A stretch of DNA of 64,000 nucleotides from an uncultured Rhodospirillales bacterium (GCA_903835235.1 CAILMF010000082.1:62001-126000), one strand, 5' to 3'. Shown: positions 24,940-34,769, counted from the first letter of the stretch. Translations and numbers: made by a program. Notes: generated by a model not told the origin, from the sequence alone.

Positions 24940-27900
24940 ATGCGCCTGCTGCTGCCGCTCTTCGCCCTGTTGGCCGCCCTGTTGCAGGCCGCCCCGCCGG
25001 CCCACGCCTTCGACCTGCCGGGCCTGCAACGCGACGTGGACCAGTATGAACGCAGCCTGACCCGCCGCTTCCCCGCCGGCGCCACCCCGGCCCAGCGCAG
25101 CGCCGCCGAGCAGCGCGCCCAGGCCGCCGAGCGCGCCGGCAACTGGGCCGCCGCCGCCACGGCATGGGAGGAACGCGTCGCCGGTGGCGAGGCCAGCGCC
25201 GAGCAATGGCTGGCCCTGGCCCAGGCCCAGCTGAAGCGCACCCCGCCCGAGGCCACCCGCGCGCTGCAGGCGGCCTGGCAGAACTTCCAGATGGTGCCGG
25301 CCGGCGCGCCGGAACTGCCCTCCCTGCTCGCCATCGCCGAGGCCCTGGGCAGGCTGGACCGCCCGGCGCAGCAGATCGAGGCGTTGCAGGAGGTGATCCA
25401 GCGCGCCCCCGACAACCAGGCCTATCGGCGCCAGCTGGCCGAAGCGCGCCGCGCCGCCGGCATGGCGGTGGCCCGGGTGCGCACGGATGGCGAGGCCGAG
25501 CCGGCCCGCGCCTGCCTCAGCTTCACCATCGCCCCGGCGAAGCGCGACGACTGGCACCCCGGCGACTGGGTCCGCGCCGACCCGCCGCTGCCCAGCCTGG
25601 CCGTGACCCGCGAAGGCGACGAGCTCTGCGTCACCGGCCTGCCCTATGGCCGCACCACCCGCCTGGTGCTGCGCGCCGGCCTGCCCGCCGAGGACAACCT
25701 CAAGCTCAGCCGGGACACGCCGGTCAACATCGCCATCGCCAACCGCGCCGCCCGCATCATCTTCGACACCTCCGCCTTCCTGCTGCCGCGCAGCCAGGAA
25801 CAGGCGGTCAGCGTTGCCACCGTCAACCTCTCCACCCTCAAGCTGCGCGTGGTCCGGGTGACCGAGCGCAACCTGGTGCCGGTGGGGCGGGACTGGCGCC
25901 CGGGCGACGCGCTGGAAAGCTGGTCGGCCGAGAATTTCGCGGAAAGCTGGGGCCGCGTGGTTTGGGAAGGCACCGCCCAGCTGGCGCCGCTGGCCGCCAA
26001 TACGGTGCAGCGCAGCCTGCTGCGCCTGCCGGAAGCGCTGCGCACCAGCGGCCCCGGCCTGTTCGTGCTCATTGCCAGCCCCGCCGATGGCACCCGCGCC
26101 GCAACCGCCGCCCTGCCGCTGATCGCCACCGACCTGGGGCTGACCGCCTGGCGTTCCGCCGCCGGGCTGGCGGCACAGGTCCGCGCGCTGGGCGCCGCCC
26201 GGCCGCTGGCGGGCGTGCAGGTGCGGCTGATGGCCACCAACAACGACATTTTGGCGGAAGCCGTGGCCGGGCCGGATGGCCTCGTGCGCTTCCCCGGCGC
26301 GCTGCTGGCCGGGGCCGGGCCAATGGCGCCCAAGGCATTGCAGGCCTTCCAGGGCGACGACCTGGTGCAGCTGAACCTGGATCAGGCCGCCTTCGACCTG
26401 TCCGACCGCGGCGCCGGCGGCATGGAGCATCCGGGGCCGCTGGACGCCTTCGTCTGGCTGGACCGCGGCATCTACCGCCCGGGCGAGACGGTCAACGCCG
26501 CCGCACTCCTGCGGGACGCCAGCGGCGCCCCGGCCGACTTCCCCGCCCGCTTCCGCGTCCGCAGGCCGGGCGGCCAGGTCTTCGCCGAAGCGGTGCCGGC
26601 GCGCGAGGCCGGCGCCGCCATCCTCTGGCCCATCCCGCTGTCGGCCGGCGCCCAGGTTGGCGTCTGGACCATCGAGGTGCTGGCAGACCCCAACGCGCCG
26701 CCGGTGGGCAGCGCGACCTTCCGGGTGGATGCCTTCGTGCCGGAACGCCTGGCCGTCACCGCCGGCCCCGCCCCTGGCCCGCTGGTGGTCGGCCAGCCGC
26801 TGGCCATCCCGCTCAACGCCCGCTTCCTCTATGGCGCGCCCGGCGCCGGGCTGACCGGCAGCGGCGAACTCCAGGTGATCAGCCAGCGCGGGCTGGAGGC
26901 CTTCCCCGGCTACGTCTTCGGCGCGGCCGATGAGCAATTCGCCCCCGAGGCGCAGCAGGTGGAATTCGCCGCCCTGGATGCCGTTGGCAATGGCACGCTC
27001 ACCCTGAGCCTGGACAAGGCGCCCGACACCACCCGCCCGATGCGCGCCCAGCTGACCGTCAGCATCGGCGAACCCGGCGGCCGCGCCAGCGCCACCCGGA
27101 TCATGCTGCCGGTGCAGGCGCAGGACCGGCTGATCGGCGTGAAGCCGGCCTTCGCCGATGACGCCATCGACGCCGACACCGAGGCCGCCTTCGACATTCT
27201 GGCGCTGAACCGCGCGCAAGCCGCCACGCCGGCCACGCTGCGCCTGCGCCTGGTGCGGGAAACCCCCAGCTGGCGCCTGATGATGCGCAACCGCACCGCC
27301 CGCTATGAGACGGTATGGACCGACGAGGCGGTGGACAGCCGCGAAATCCGCCCCACTGCCACCGCCGCGCGCTACGCCCGCCGCCTGCCCTTCGGCCGCT
27401 ACCGGCTGGAGGTGACCGAGGCCGGCAGCCTGGCCCTGACCACCTACCGCTTCCGCGCGGGATGGGCGCCCAGCGCCAGCGTCGACGTGCCGGACAAGGT
27501 GGATGTCTCGGCCGACCAGCGGCAATACGCGCCCGGCGCCAGCGCCCGTATCCGCATCACCCCGCCCTTCGCCGGCACCGCCAGCGTCGCCGTGCTGACC
27601 GACCGCCTGGTCTCGGTGCGGGATGTCGAGGTGCCCGCCGCCGGCGCCGAGGTGACCATCCCCGTCGATGCCGCCTGGGGTCCCGGCGCCTATGTCGCCG
27701 TCACCGTGTTCCGCCATGGCGAAGCCCGCAACGCCGGTACTCAACCCCTGGGCCGCGCGCTCGGCCTGGCCTGGCTGCAACTGGCGCCGGACAGCCGGCG
27801 CATCGGCATCGCCATCAACAGCCCGGAACGCATCCTGCCGCGCCAGCGCGTGACCATTCCGCTGCGGCTGACCGATGCCGGCCAGGGCGCAATGTTGACC

Positions 27901-30057
27901 CTGGCCGCGGTGGATGAAGGCATCCTCCGCCTGACCAACTTCGCCACGCCGGACCCCATCGGCCACTTCATGGGCAAGCGCCGGCTGGGCGTGGATATCC
28001 GCGACGACTACGGCCGGCTGATCGCGCCCGCCGATGGCGAGGCCGCCACGCTGCGCCAGGGCGGCGACGGCCTGGGCGACCAGGGCAAGCTGGAGATACC
28101 CCAGCGCAATGTCAGCCTGTTCAGCGGCCCCATCGCGGTGGCGCCGGACGGCACCGCCAGCGTCACGTTGGATATTCCGGACTTCGCCGGCGAACTCCGG
28201 CTGATGGCGGTGGCCTGGAGCGGCAGCCGCAGCGGCGCCGTCAGCAAGCCGATGACGGTGCGCGACCCCGTGGTGGCCGAAGCCATCCTGCCGCGCTTCC
28301 TGGCCCCGGGGGACGAAGCCCGGCTGCCGCTGCTGCTGCACAACCTGGACCTGCCGGAAGGCGAGATCACCGCCACGCTGACGACGCAGGGCGCCATCGC
28401 CCTGGTCAGCCCCTTGGCCGGCCCGGTGCGGCACGTGCTGCGCCTGGCCAATGGCGCCCGCGGCACGCCGTTCAGCACGCTGCGCGCCACCGGCGCCGGG
28501 GAAGGCGTGCTGCGCCTGGCCGTCACCGGGCCGAACAACTTCACCGCCGCGCATGAATACCGCATCACCGTGCGCTCCAGCCGCCCCATCGTGACCGAGG
28601 TGGCGAGCAGCGAGGTCGCCGCCGGGCGCGAAATCTCCCTGGCGCCGCCGCTGGACCGCTACATCCCCGGCACCTGGCGGGCCAGTGTCAGCGTCGGCGG
28701 CCCCACCCGCTACGACGTGGCGGGCATGCTGCGCGCCCTGGAGGCCTATCCCTTCGCCTGCCTGGAGCAGTCTTCCTCCAAGCTGATGGCGATGGCCGCC
28801 TACCCGGATACCCCCAACCGCGCCGGCCTGCTGCAACGCGGCGTGGAAGGCGTGCTGCTGCGCCAGCGCTTCGACGGCCTCTTCGGCCTGTGGTCCTCCG
28901 GCGGCAGCGCCGAACCCTGGCTGGGCAGCTACGCGGTGGAAGCCCTGCTGCGCGCCAAGGCCGCCGGCGCCACGGTGCCGGAAGCGGCGCTGGAGGACGC
29001 GCTGAAGGCGATCCTGACCGAAGTCGACGGCGGCGAGCCGAACACGCCGGAGGAACGCGCCGCCCAGGCCTATCGGCTGCACGTGCTGGGCATGGCCGGC
29101 CGCCATCGCCTCGGCGCCGCTCGCCGCCTGATGGAACAGCTGGAGGCGCTGCCGACCCCACTGGCAAAAGCCCAACTTGCCAGCGCCTTCGCCCGCGCCG
29201 GGGACCGCGCCCGCGCCGAGGCCGCCTTCACCGCCGCCCTGGCCGCCCCCGCGCGCCGGTTCTGGGCCTTCGACTACGGCACCACGGCGCGGGACAGCCT
29301 GGCGGTGCTGCTGCTGGTGCAGGAAAGCGGCCTGCTGGCCGAGCGCATCCCGGCCCTGGTCGCCCGTCTCCCCGGCGCCGACTTCACCCCGGCCAGCACC
29401 AGCACGCAGGACCAGGCCTGGGCCATCGCCACCGCCCAGGCGCTGGGCCGCGGCAGCCAGCCGCCCAGCGTCAGCCTGAACGGCCAGGCGGTGCAGCCCG
29501 CGGGCTTCCGCGTCTCGCTGCCGCTGAACGGCCCGGCCAAGCTTAAGAACACCGGCCGCGCCACGTTCTGGGAAAGCGTCGCCGTCACCGGCATCCCGAA
29601 GGAAGCGCTGCCCGCCGCCACCGCGGGCATGCGGGTCACGCGCCGCTTCTTCGGCCTGGACGGCAAGCCGCTGGAGACCGACCAGCTGCGGCAGAACCAG
29701 GTCTTCGTCATGCTGCTGGAAGGCCGCGCCGACGACCGGGAGTCGCATCGCGCCCTGGTGCAGCAGGGCCTGCCGGCGGGGTGGGAGATCGTCACCCGGC
29801 TTGGCCCCGGCGAGGTCACCGGCATGCCCTGGCTGGGCGAGCTGACCGAGGCGGTGGCCCAGCCGGCGCTGGACGACCGCTTCGCCGCCGCGCTGGACCT
29901 GACGGCGGAGGCCCCGGCCTTCCGCCTTGCCGTCCGCCTGCGCGCGGTGACGGCCGGCCGGTTCGAGCTGCCGGGCGCCGACCTGGCGGACATGTACCGC
30001 CCGGCCGTCTTCGCCCGCGCCAGCGCCCGCCGGGTGCAGGTGACGCCGGCCGAATGA
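24940..30057 (+). CDS. Bacterial alpha-2-macroglobulin (periplasmic protease inhibitor)
   Basis: A 1705-residue protein of the YfhM type, thought to trap proteases that breach the outer membrane and to guard the cell together with PBP1C. The signal peptide MRLLLPLFALLAALL...AHA has no lipobox cysteine, so it is predicted soluble in the periplasm, unlike the lipoprotein form in enterics. Residues about 40-150 form TPR-like helices, then macroglobulin-type beta domains follow. The thioester motif CLEQ is at residues 1274-1277 (codons from 28759). The stop overlaps the pbpC start (ATGA). The start was chosen at the signal peptide; the ORF is open upstream. Confidence 0.93.
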   Translation: MRLLLPLFALLAALLQAAPPAHAFDLPGLQRDVDQYERSLTRRFPAGATPAQRSAAEQRAQAAERAGNWAAAATAWEERVAGGEASAEQWLALAQAQLKRTPPEATRALQAAWQNFQMVPAGAPELPSLLAIAEALGRLDRPAQQIEALQEVIQRAPDNQAYRRQLAEARRAAGMAVARVRTDGEAEPARACLSFTIAPAKRDDWHPGDWVRADPPLPSLAVTREGDELCVTGLPYGRTTRLVLRAGLPAEDNLKLSRDTPVNIAIANRAARIIFDTSAFLLPRSQEQAVSVATVNLSTLKLRVVRVTERNLVPVGRDWRPGDALESWSAENFAESWGRVVWEGTAQLAPLAANTVQRSLLRLPEALRTSGPGLFVLIASPADGTRAATAALPLIATDLGLTAWRSAAGLAAQVRALGAARPLAGVQVRLMATNNDILAEAVAGPDGLVRFPGALLAGAGPMAPKALQAFQGDDLVQLNLDQAAFDLSDRGAGGMEHPGPLDAFVWLDRGIYRPGETVNAAALLRDASGAPADFPARFRVRRPGGQVFAEAVPAREAGAAILWPIPLSAGAQVGVWTIEVLADPNAPPVGSATFRVDAFVPERLAVTAGPAPGPLVVGQPLAIPLNARFLYGAPGAGLTGSGELQVISQRGLEAFPGYVFGAADEQFAPEAQQVEFAALDAVGNGTLTLSLDKAPDTTRPMRAQLTVSIGEPGGRASATRIMLPVQAQDRLIGVKPAFADDAIDADTEAAFDILALNRAQAATPATLRLRLVRETPSWRLMMRNRTARYETVWTDEAVDSREIRPTATAARYARRLPFGRYRLEVTEAGSLALTTYRFRAGWAPSASVDVPDKVDVSADQRQYAPGASARIRITPPFAGTASVAVLTDRLVSVRDVEVPAAGAEVTIPVDAAWGPGAYVAVTVFRHGEARNAGTQPLGRALGLAWLQLAPDSRRIGIAINSPERILPRQRVTIPLRLTDAGQGAMLTLAAVDEGILRLTNFATPDPIGHFMGKRRLGVDIRDDYGRLIAPADGEAATLRQGGDGLGDQGKLEIPQRNVSLFSGPIAVAPDGTASVTLDIPDFAGELRLMAVAWSGSRSGAVSKPMTVRDPVVAEAILPRFLAPGDEARLPLLLHNLDLPEGEITATLTTQGAIALVSPLAGPVRHVLRLANGARGTPFSTLRATGAGEGVLRLAVTGPNNFTAAHEYRITVRSSRPIVTEVASSEVAAGREISLAPPLDRYIPGTWRASVSVGGPTRYDVAGMLRALEAYPFACLEQSSSKLMAMAAYPDTPNRAGLLQRGVEGVLLRQRFDGLFGLWSSGGSAEPWLGSYAVEALLRAKAAGATVPEAALEDALKAILTEVDGGEPNTPEERAAQAYRLHVLGMAGRHRLGAARRLMEQLEALPTPLAKAQLASAFARAGDRARAEAAFTAALAAPARRFWAFDYGTTARDSLAVLLLVQESGLLAERIPALVARLPGADFTPASTSTQDQAWAIATAQALGRGSQPPSVSLNGQAVQPAGFRVSLPLNGPAKLKNTGRATFWESVAVTGIPKEALPAATAGMRVTRRFFGLDGKPLETDQLRQNQVFVMLLEGRADDRESHRALVQQGLPAGWEIVTRLGPGEVTGMPWLGELTEAVAQPALDDRFAAALDLTAEAPAFRLAVRLRAVTAGRFELPGADLADMYRPAVFARASARRVQVTPAE

Positions 30058-32474
30058 ACCGCGGCGCGGCGCTGGCAGGGCTGGCGCGGGCCGCGCTGGC
30101 CAGGCTCGGCCGGGCGGCGCGGGCCAGGTTCGAGCGCGCCGCGACGCCTGCGGACCAGGCTGGCGCCAGCCTGGGTGGTACCAGCCAGGGCGGCACCAGC
30201 CAGCGCGACACCAGCCTGGGCGGCACCGCAGCCGCGGTGCCCCAGCGGGGCAAAATCCTCCCAGGCGGCGCCATCCTGCCGGCGGCAGCGGACGTCCTTG
30301 ACCGGCTGCGCCGCCTCACCCGCTCCCGCCGCGCCCGCGCCACCACCCTTGCCGCCCTGCTGGCGCTCGGCACCCTGGCGGCGCTGGACCGCGCCCTACC
30401 GCCCGACCTCTCGCGCTGGCAGCAGCTCTCCACCGAGGTACGCGACCGCGAGGGCCGCCTGCTGGCGGTGGTGCCCGCCCCCGGCGGCGTCTGGCGCCTG
30501 GCTACGTCAGCGGCCGATGTGCCGCCCCACCTGCTGGACCTGCTGATCGCCGCCGAGGATCGTCGCTTCCACTGGCACCCCGGCGTGGACCCGCTGGCCC
30601 TCACCCGCGCCGCCGTCCAATGGCTGCGCACCGGCCGCGTCGTCTCCGGCGGCTCCACCCTGACCATGCAGGCCGTGCGCCTGCTGGAGCCGCGCCCCCG
30701 CACACTGCGCAGCAAGGCCATCGAGGTCGCCCGTGCGCTGCAACTGGAATGGCGCTACTCCAAGGCGGAAATCCTCGGCATCTGGCTGACCCTGGCGCCG
30801 CAGGGCGGCAACCTGGAGGGCATCCGCGCCGGCGCCCTGGCCTGGTTCGGCCGCTCGGCGGCGCAGCTGGACGTGGCCGAGGCCGCGCTGCTGGTGGCCG
30901 TGCCGCGCCAGCCCGAGCGCACCAGGCCAGACCGCCACCCCGAAGCCGCCGAGGCCGCCCGCCGCGCCGTACTGCACGCCCGCGCCCGCGGCGCCCGCAA
31001 CATCAGCCAGGCCGACCGCGACCTGGCCGAGGCCATCCCCGCCCGCCGCCTGCCCATGCCCAACCTGGCGCCGCATCTGGCGCGGGAATTGGCGCAGGGC
31101 GCCGGCCCGCTGCGCACCACCACGGCGTCCAGCGCGGCGCGCGCACCTGCGGCTAACGCGCCGCACGCGCCTGACGACCGCGCGCTCCACACGTCCGACC
31201 ACGTGCTGCGCACCGCTTCCGACCGCGTGCTCCGCACGACTTCCGACCGCGTGCAGCGCACGACTTCCGACCGCGTGCAGCGCACCGCTCCCGACCACGT
31301 GCTGCGCACGACCCTGGACGCCCCGCTGCAACGCGCCGCCGAGGACATCGCCGCGTCTGCCCTGCGCCGCCTCCCCCCCCGCGTCTCGGTCGCCCTCATC
31401 CTGGCGGACTGGCGCACCCGGGAGGTCCGCGCCCTCGTCGGCGGCCAGTTCGCCGACCCCGACCGCGCCGGCGCGCTCGACCTCACCCGCGCCATCCGCT
31501 CTCCCGGCTCCGCGCTGAAGCCGCTGCTCTACGCCATGGCCTTCGAGGCCGGCATCGCCCAGCCCGGCACATTGCTGGACGACCTGCCCCGCCGCTTCGG
31601 CAGCTACGCGCCGGAAAACCTGGACCGCGGCTTCGCCGGCCGGATCACCGTGGCGGAGGCGCTGCGCCATTCCCTCAACCTGCCCGCGGTGGCGCTGCTG
31701 CATGAACTCGGCCCGCTGCGCTTCGCCTCGGCCTTGAAGGCCGCCGGCGCGCCGCCCCGCCTGCCCACCGGCCACGACCCCGCTTTGCCGCTGGCGCTGG
31801 GCGGCGCCGGGGAAACGCTGCGCGACATGGCCACGCTCTACGCCATGCTGGCCGATGGCGGCCGCGCCGCGCCCCTGCGCTTCCTGCCCGGCCCCGAGGC
31901 GCCACGCCGCCAGGTGCTGGAACGCCGCGCCGCCGCCGAGGTCACCGGCATCCTGGTGCAGCCCTTCCCGGCCGGCGGCCCCGGCGGCATCGCCTGGAAG
32001 ACCGGCACCAGCTGGGGCGGGCGAGACGCATGGGCGATGGGCTACGACAACCAGCATGTCGCGGGCGTCTGGGTCGGCCGGCCCGACGGCACGCCGATGA
32101 TCAACGACACCGGCCTGCCCACCGGCGCCCGCCTGGCGCTGCCGCTGCTGGCGCAGGTGTTCGAACGCCTGCCCGCCCATCCGCGGGAAGGCAGCGAGGC
32201 CCGCGCCATCGCCAGCCCGATGGCCGAGCGCGTCGACCGCCTGCGCCTGCTGTTCCCGCCGCCCGGCGCGGTGCTGGCGGAGGGCGAAGCCCGCGTCACG
32301 CTGCGCGCCGCCGGCGGCCGGCGCCCGCTGGTCTTCCTGGTGGACGGCAAGCCGCTGCCGCACGAGGCCGCCAAGCGGGAGGCCGCCTGGGCGCCGGAAG
32401 GCCCCGGCTTCTACCGCGTCACGGTGCTGGACGCGGATGGCATCGCCGCCGCCGCCCAGGTGCGGGTGCGGTGA
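30054..32474 (+). CDS. pbpC: Penicillin-binding protein 1C
   Basis: A bifunctional 806-residue peptidoglycan glycosyltransferase and transpeptidase-like protein. There is a cytoplasmic Ala/Arg-rich head with short GGTSQ-type repeats (residues 38-60) and one membrane span at about 95-111. The GT51 domain has catalytic Glu168 in AAEDRRFHWHPG. The transpeptidase domain has S486-A-L-K489, SLN and KTGTSWGG, followed by the PBP1C-type C-terminal domain. Pairing with alpha-2-macroglobulin is the known arrangement. Between the two enzymatic domains, residues 382-421 are five copies of an 8-residue repeat (31197-31316). Confidence 0.93.
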   Translation: MNRGAALAGLARAALARLGRAARARFERAATPADQAGASLGGTSQGGTSQRDTSLGGTAAAVPQRGKILPGGAILPAAADVLDRLRRLTRSRRARATTLAALLALGTLAALDRALPPDLSRWQQLSTEVRDREGRLLAVVPAPGGVWRLATSAADVPPHLLDLLIAAEDRRFHWHPGVDPLALTRAAVQWLRTGRVVSGGSTLTMQAVRLLEPRPRTLRSKAIEVARALQLEWRYSKAEILGIWLTLAPQGGNLEGIRAGALAWFGRSAAQLDVAEAALLVAVPRQPERTRPDRHPEAAEAARRAVLHARARGARNISQADRDLAEAIPARRLPMPNLAPHLARELAQGAGPLRTTTASSAARAPAANAPHAPDDRALHTSDHVLRTASDRVLRTTSDRVQRTTSDRVQRTAPDHVLRTTLDAPLQRAAEDIAASALRRLPPRVSVALILADWRTREVRALVGGQFADPDRAGALDLTRAIRSPGSALKPLLYAMAFEAGIAQPGTLLDDLPRRFGSYAPENLDRGFAGRITVAEALRHSLNLPAVALLHELGPLRFASALKAAGAPPRLPTGHDPALPLALGGAGETLRDMATLYAMLADGGRAAPLRFLPGPEAPRRQVLERRAAAEVTGILVQPFPAGGPGGIAWKTGTSWGGRDAWAMGYDNQHVAGVWVGRPDGTPMINDTGLPTGARLALPLLAQVFERLPAHPREGSEARAIASPMAERVDRLRLLFPPPGAVLAEGEARVTLRAAGGRRPLVFLVDGKPLPHEAAKREAAWAPEGPGFYRVTVLDADGIAAAAQVRVR
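31197..31316 (+). repeat. 24-bp in-frame tandem repeat inside pbpC
   Basis: Five consecutive 24-bp units start at 31197, 31221, 31245, 31269 and 31293 and encode D-(R/H)-V-(L/Q)-R-T-(T/A)-(S/P/L). They end in the native RTTLDAPLQ segment that normally opens the transpeptidase domain, so the array looks like an expansion of that motif. The length is a multiple of three, so the frame is kept. Confidence 0.9.
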
Positions 32475-32595
32475 CGCCGCATTGCCAAGGCCCGGATCGG
32501 CGATCCCGAGCTTGCGGGCCGAGCTTCGGGACGGCCGGCAAGCCAGGCACGCGGCCGTGTTTCCCCCGGCGCCACGGCTGCGCTAAATCCCGTCC

Positions 32596-33093
32596 ATGAC
32601 AACCATCTATGTGGACGGCGACGCCTGCCCGGTGCGCGACGAGGTCTTCCGGGTCGCCACCCGCCTGAACAACCTTCCGGTCATCGTGGTGGCCAATGGC
32701 AGCCGCCCGATCCGCCCGCCCGACCTGCCCAACGTGACCATGCAGATCGTCGCCGAAGGGCCGGACGCCGCCGATGACTGGATCGCCGAGCGCATTGCCG
32801 TGGGTGATGTCTGCGTCACCTCGGACATCCCCTTGGCCGCCCGCTGCCTGGAACGCCGCGGCCGGGCGCTGAACCCCAAGGGCCACCACTGGACCCTGGA
32901 CAATATCGGCACCGCCCTGGCCGGCCGCGCGGTGGGGGAACACCTGCGCGCCACCGGCATCCCCACCGGCGGGCCGGCCGCCATGCAGAAGCAGGACCGC
33001 AGCCGCTTCCTGGAGGCGCTGGACACCGCTGTTCACGCCGCCATCCGCGACATCAGCGCGCCGCCGCCGCGCAAATGGGTCAGCTTCGAGTAG
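32596..33093 (+). CDS. yaiI: YaiI/YqxD family (DUF188) protein
   Basis: A 165-residue cytosolic protein with the family N-terminus TIYVDGDACPVRDEVFR and the later segment VTSDIPLAARCLERRGRALN. The conserved Asp residues suggest a PIN/FEN-like nuclease fold, but the role is not established. It is monocistronic: 121 nt follow pbpC and the next gene is convergent. Confidence 0.88.
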   Translation: MTTIYVDGDACPVRDEVFRVATRLNNLPVIVVANGSRPIRPPDLPNVTMQIVAEGPDAADDWIAERIAVGDVCVTSDIPLAARCLERRGRALNPKGHHWTLDNIGTALAGRAVGEHLRATGIPTGGPAAMQKQDRSRFLEALDTAVHAAIRDISAPPPRKWVSFE

Positions 33094-33108
33094 TTGTCGC
33101 CGGCCGCC

Positions 33109-33474
33109 TCAGGCACACCCATCCCGCCCGGCCCGCTCCCGCGCCAGGCCCAGCGCATGGCGCGCCCGTTCCAGGCTCCGCCGCAGCGCCGGCACCTCGG
33201 CCGCGGCGCGCGCCGCCTCGGCGATGCCGCCGGCCTCCGCCACCTGGTCCGCCACCCGGCGGCAGCCGCAGCCCTGCAACCGCGCCTCCGCCTCGGCCAA
33301 GGTGGTCACAGCCGCGCCGGCCTGCTCCCGCCCCGCGGCCAGGCCAGTGACCTCGGCGGCCAGCAGCTGGTCGGCGCTGGCCATGGCCTGCAACCCCAGG
33401 CCCAGGCCGCAGCCGCCGCGCTGCGCCAGCGCCGGGCCGGCCAGCGCCAGCAGCAGCGCCAGCAGTGCGGTCAC
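33109..33474 (-). CDS. Small secreted cysteine-containing protein
   Basis: A 121-residue protein with a signal peptide (MTALLALLLALAGPALAQ) and then an Ala-rich, helix-prone body. Four cysteines are visible after the signal (GGCG, QGCGC, DGCA). No family is recognised. I chose the GTG at 33474 because it overlaps the rluA stop (GTGA), so it is the downstream partner of rluA. A longer open frame upstream is a shadow of rluA. Confidence 0.5.
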   Translation of the reverse strand: MTALLALLLALAGPALAQRGGCGLGLGLQAMASADQLLAAEVTGLAAGREQAGAAVTTLAEAEARLQGCGCRRVADQVAEAGGIAEAARAAAEVPALRRSLERARHALGLARERAGRDGCA

Positions 33475-34769
33475 GGCGCCCAGCCGCAGCTCGCCATCGC
33501 CGCGCGCATGTGCGGCGGCACCGCGGCGGTGGCCGCAACCGGCGGGTCCAGCGGCAGCGCGATGGCCCGCGCCAGCAGATGCAGCGCCCCGGCACCGCCG
33601 CCATAGCGGGCATCGCCCAGGATCGGGTGGCCCAGATGCGCGCAATGGGCGCGGATCTGATGCGTCCGCCCGGTGCGCGGGCGCAGCTCCAGCCAGGCCA
33701 GGCCGCCGCCACGGCCCAGCACGCGCCATTCGGTGCTGGCCGGCTGGCCCTTGGGGTCCACCACCATGCGCCAGCCCGCCGCCTTGGTGGAAACCTTCAG
33801 CAGCGGCGCCTCCAGCACCCCGGCATCCTGCTTCGGCGCGCCGCGCACCACGGCCCAGTAGGTCTTCTTCGCCAGCCCGTCGGCAAACAGCGCGCCGATG
33901 GCGGCCAGCGCCGGCTTGGTGCGGCCCAGCACCAGGCAGCCGGCGGTGTCCTGGTCCAGCCGATGCGCCGGTTGCGGCGGGCGCTTCTTGCCCATCTGCA
34001 ACGCCGGCAGCTGGTCCTCCAGGCTCGGCCCGCCGCGCCGGCCCGGCACCACGGCCAGCCCGGCCGGCTTGTCGATCACCAGCACCTCCTCGTCCCGGTG
34101 CAGCAGCACCAGCGCCGGCCCGGCCCGCTCCGGCACCACCAGGCGTGGTGCCGCCTGGCTGGGCCTGGGGCCGCGCCAGGTGCCACCAGCGGGCGCGGCC
34201 TCGGCCAGGGCGTCGCGCCCCGCGGTGGCACGCGGCCCCGGCCGGCCTGGCCCGGCCTTGCCCGCGCCAACCTTGCCCGCCCCAGCCTTGCCTGCCCCAA
34301 CCTTGCCTGGCCCAGCCTTGCCTGGCCTGCCAGCGCCCGGCTCGGCCTTGCCGCGCACCGGCTTGCCCCGCGGCGCTTTACCCAGCCTGGCCTCGGCGGA
34401 CCCAGCCTCGTCGAAGCTGGTCTTGCCCGCGCCACCTCTGCCCGCGCCGCCTCTGCCCGAGCCGCCCTTTCCCAGGCCAGCTTTTCCCAGGCCAGCTTTG
34501 CCCAAGGCGCCTTTGGCTGGCGCGCCCTTGCCCGGGCCACCCCTGCCCAGCACGCCCTTGCCCGGCCCCGCCTTGCCGGCGCCCCGCTTCGGCCCATCCC
34601 CCGGCCCGCGCGCAGGGGCGCCCGCGCCGCCCCGGCCCGGCGCGCCCATAGTGTCGCGCCCCGGCGCGCCCATTGCATGCCCCGCGCCACGCCCGGCCGT
34701 TCCGGCCGCCGCCTTCCCGGGCCGCGCCGCCCCTGCAACCCCCGGCCTTGCGGAGTGCTCTCGTCGCAT
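33471..34769 (-). CDS. RluA-family pseudouridine synthase with long basic repeat leader
   Basis: Isomerises uridine to pseudouridine in rRNA or tRNA. The C-terminal about 220 residues hold the whole catalytic domain: LHRDEEVLVIDKPAGLAVVP, HRLDQDTAGCLVLGR with the catalytic Asp, and RTGRTHQIRAHCAHLGHPI. The N-terminal about 200 residues are low complexity, built from five-residue steps such as GKAGP, GKVGA and GKGAP, very basic and surely disordered. The ATG at 34769 is the first in the frame and overlaps the start of the divergent kinase gene. A later internal start is possible. RluC/RluD sub-type is not clear. Confidence 0.82.
   Translation of the reverse strand: MRREHSARPGVAGAARPGKAAAGTAGRGAGHAMGAPGRDTMGAPGRGGAGAPARGPGDGPKRGAGKAGPGKGVLGRGGPGKGAPAKGALGKAGLGKAGLGKGGSGRGGAGRGGAGKTSFDEAGSAEARLGKAPRGKPVRGKAEPGAGRPGKAGPGKVGAGKAGAGKVGAGKAGPGRPGPRATAGRDALAEAAPAGGTWRGPRPSQAAPRLVVPERAGPALVLLHRDEEVLVIDKPAGLAVVPGRRGGPSLEDQLPALQMGKKRPPQPAHRLDQDTAGCLVLGRTKPALAAIGALFADGLAKKTYWAVVRGAPKQDAGVLEAPLLKVSTKAAGWRMVVDPKGQPASTEWRVLGRGGGLAWLELRPRTGRTHQIRAHCAHLGHPILGDARYGGGAGALHLLARAIALPLDPPVAATAAVPPHMRAAMASCGWAP

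Noticed and set aside
24826-29748. 1640-codon minus-strand open frame
   Set aside because: It is the antisense of the alpha-2-macroglobulin gene, with Gly/Gln/His-rich low-complexity translation.
30168-30232. GGTSQ-type short repeats at the start of pbpC as a separate element
   Set aside because: Too degenerate to treat as an independent repeat; described within the gene entry.
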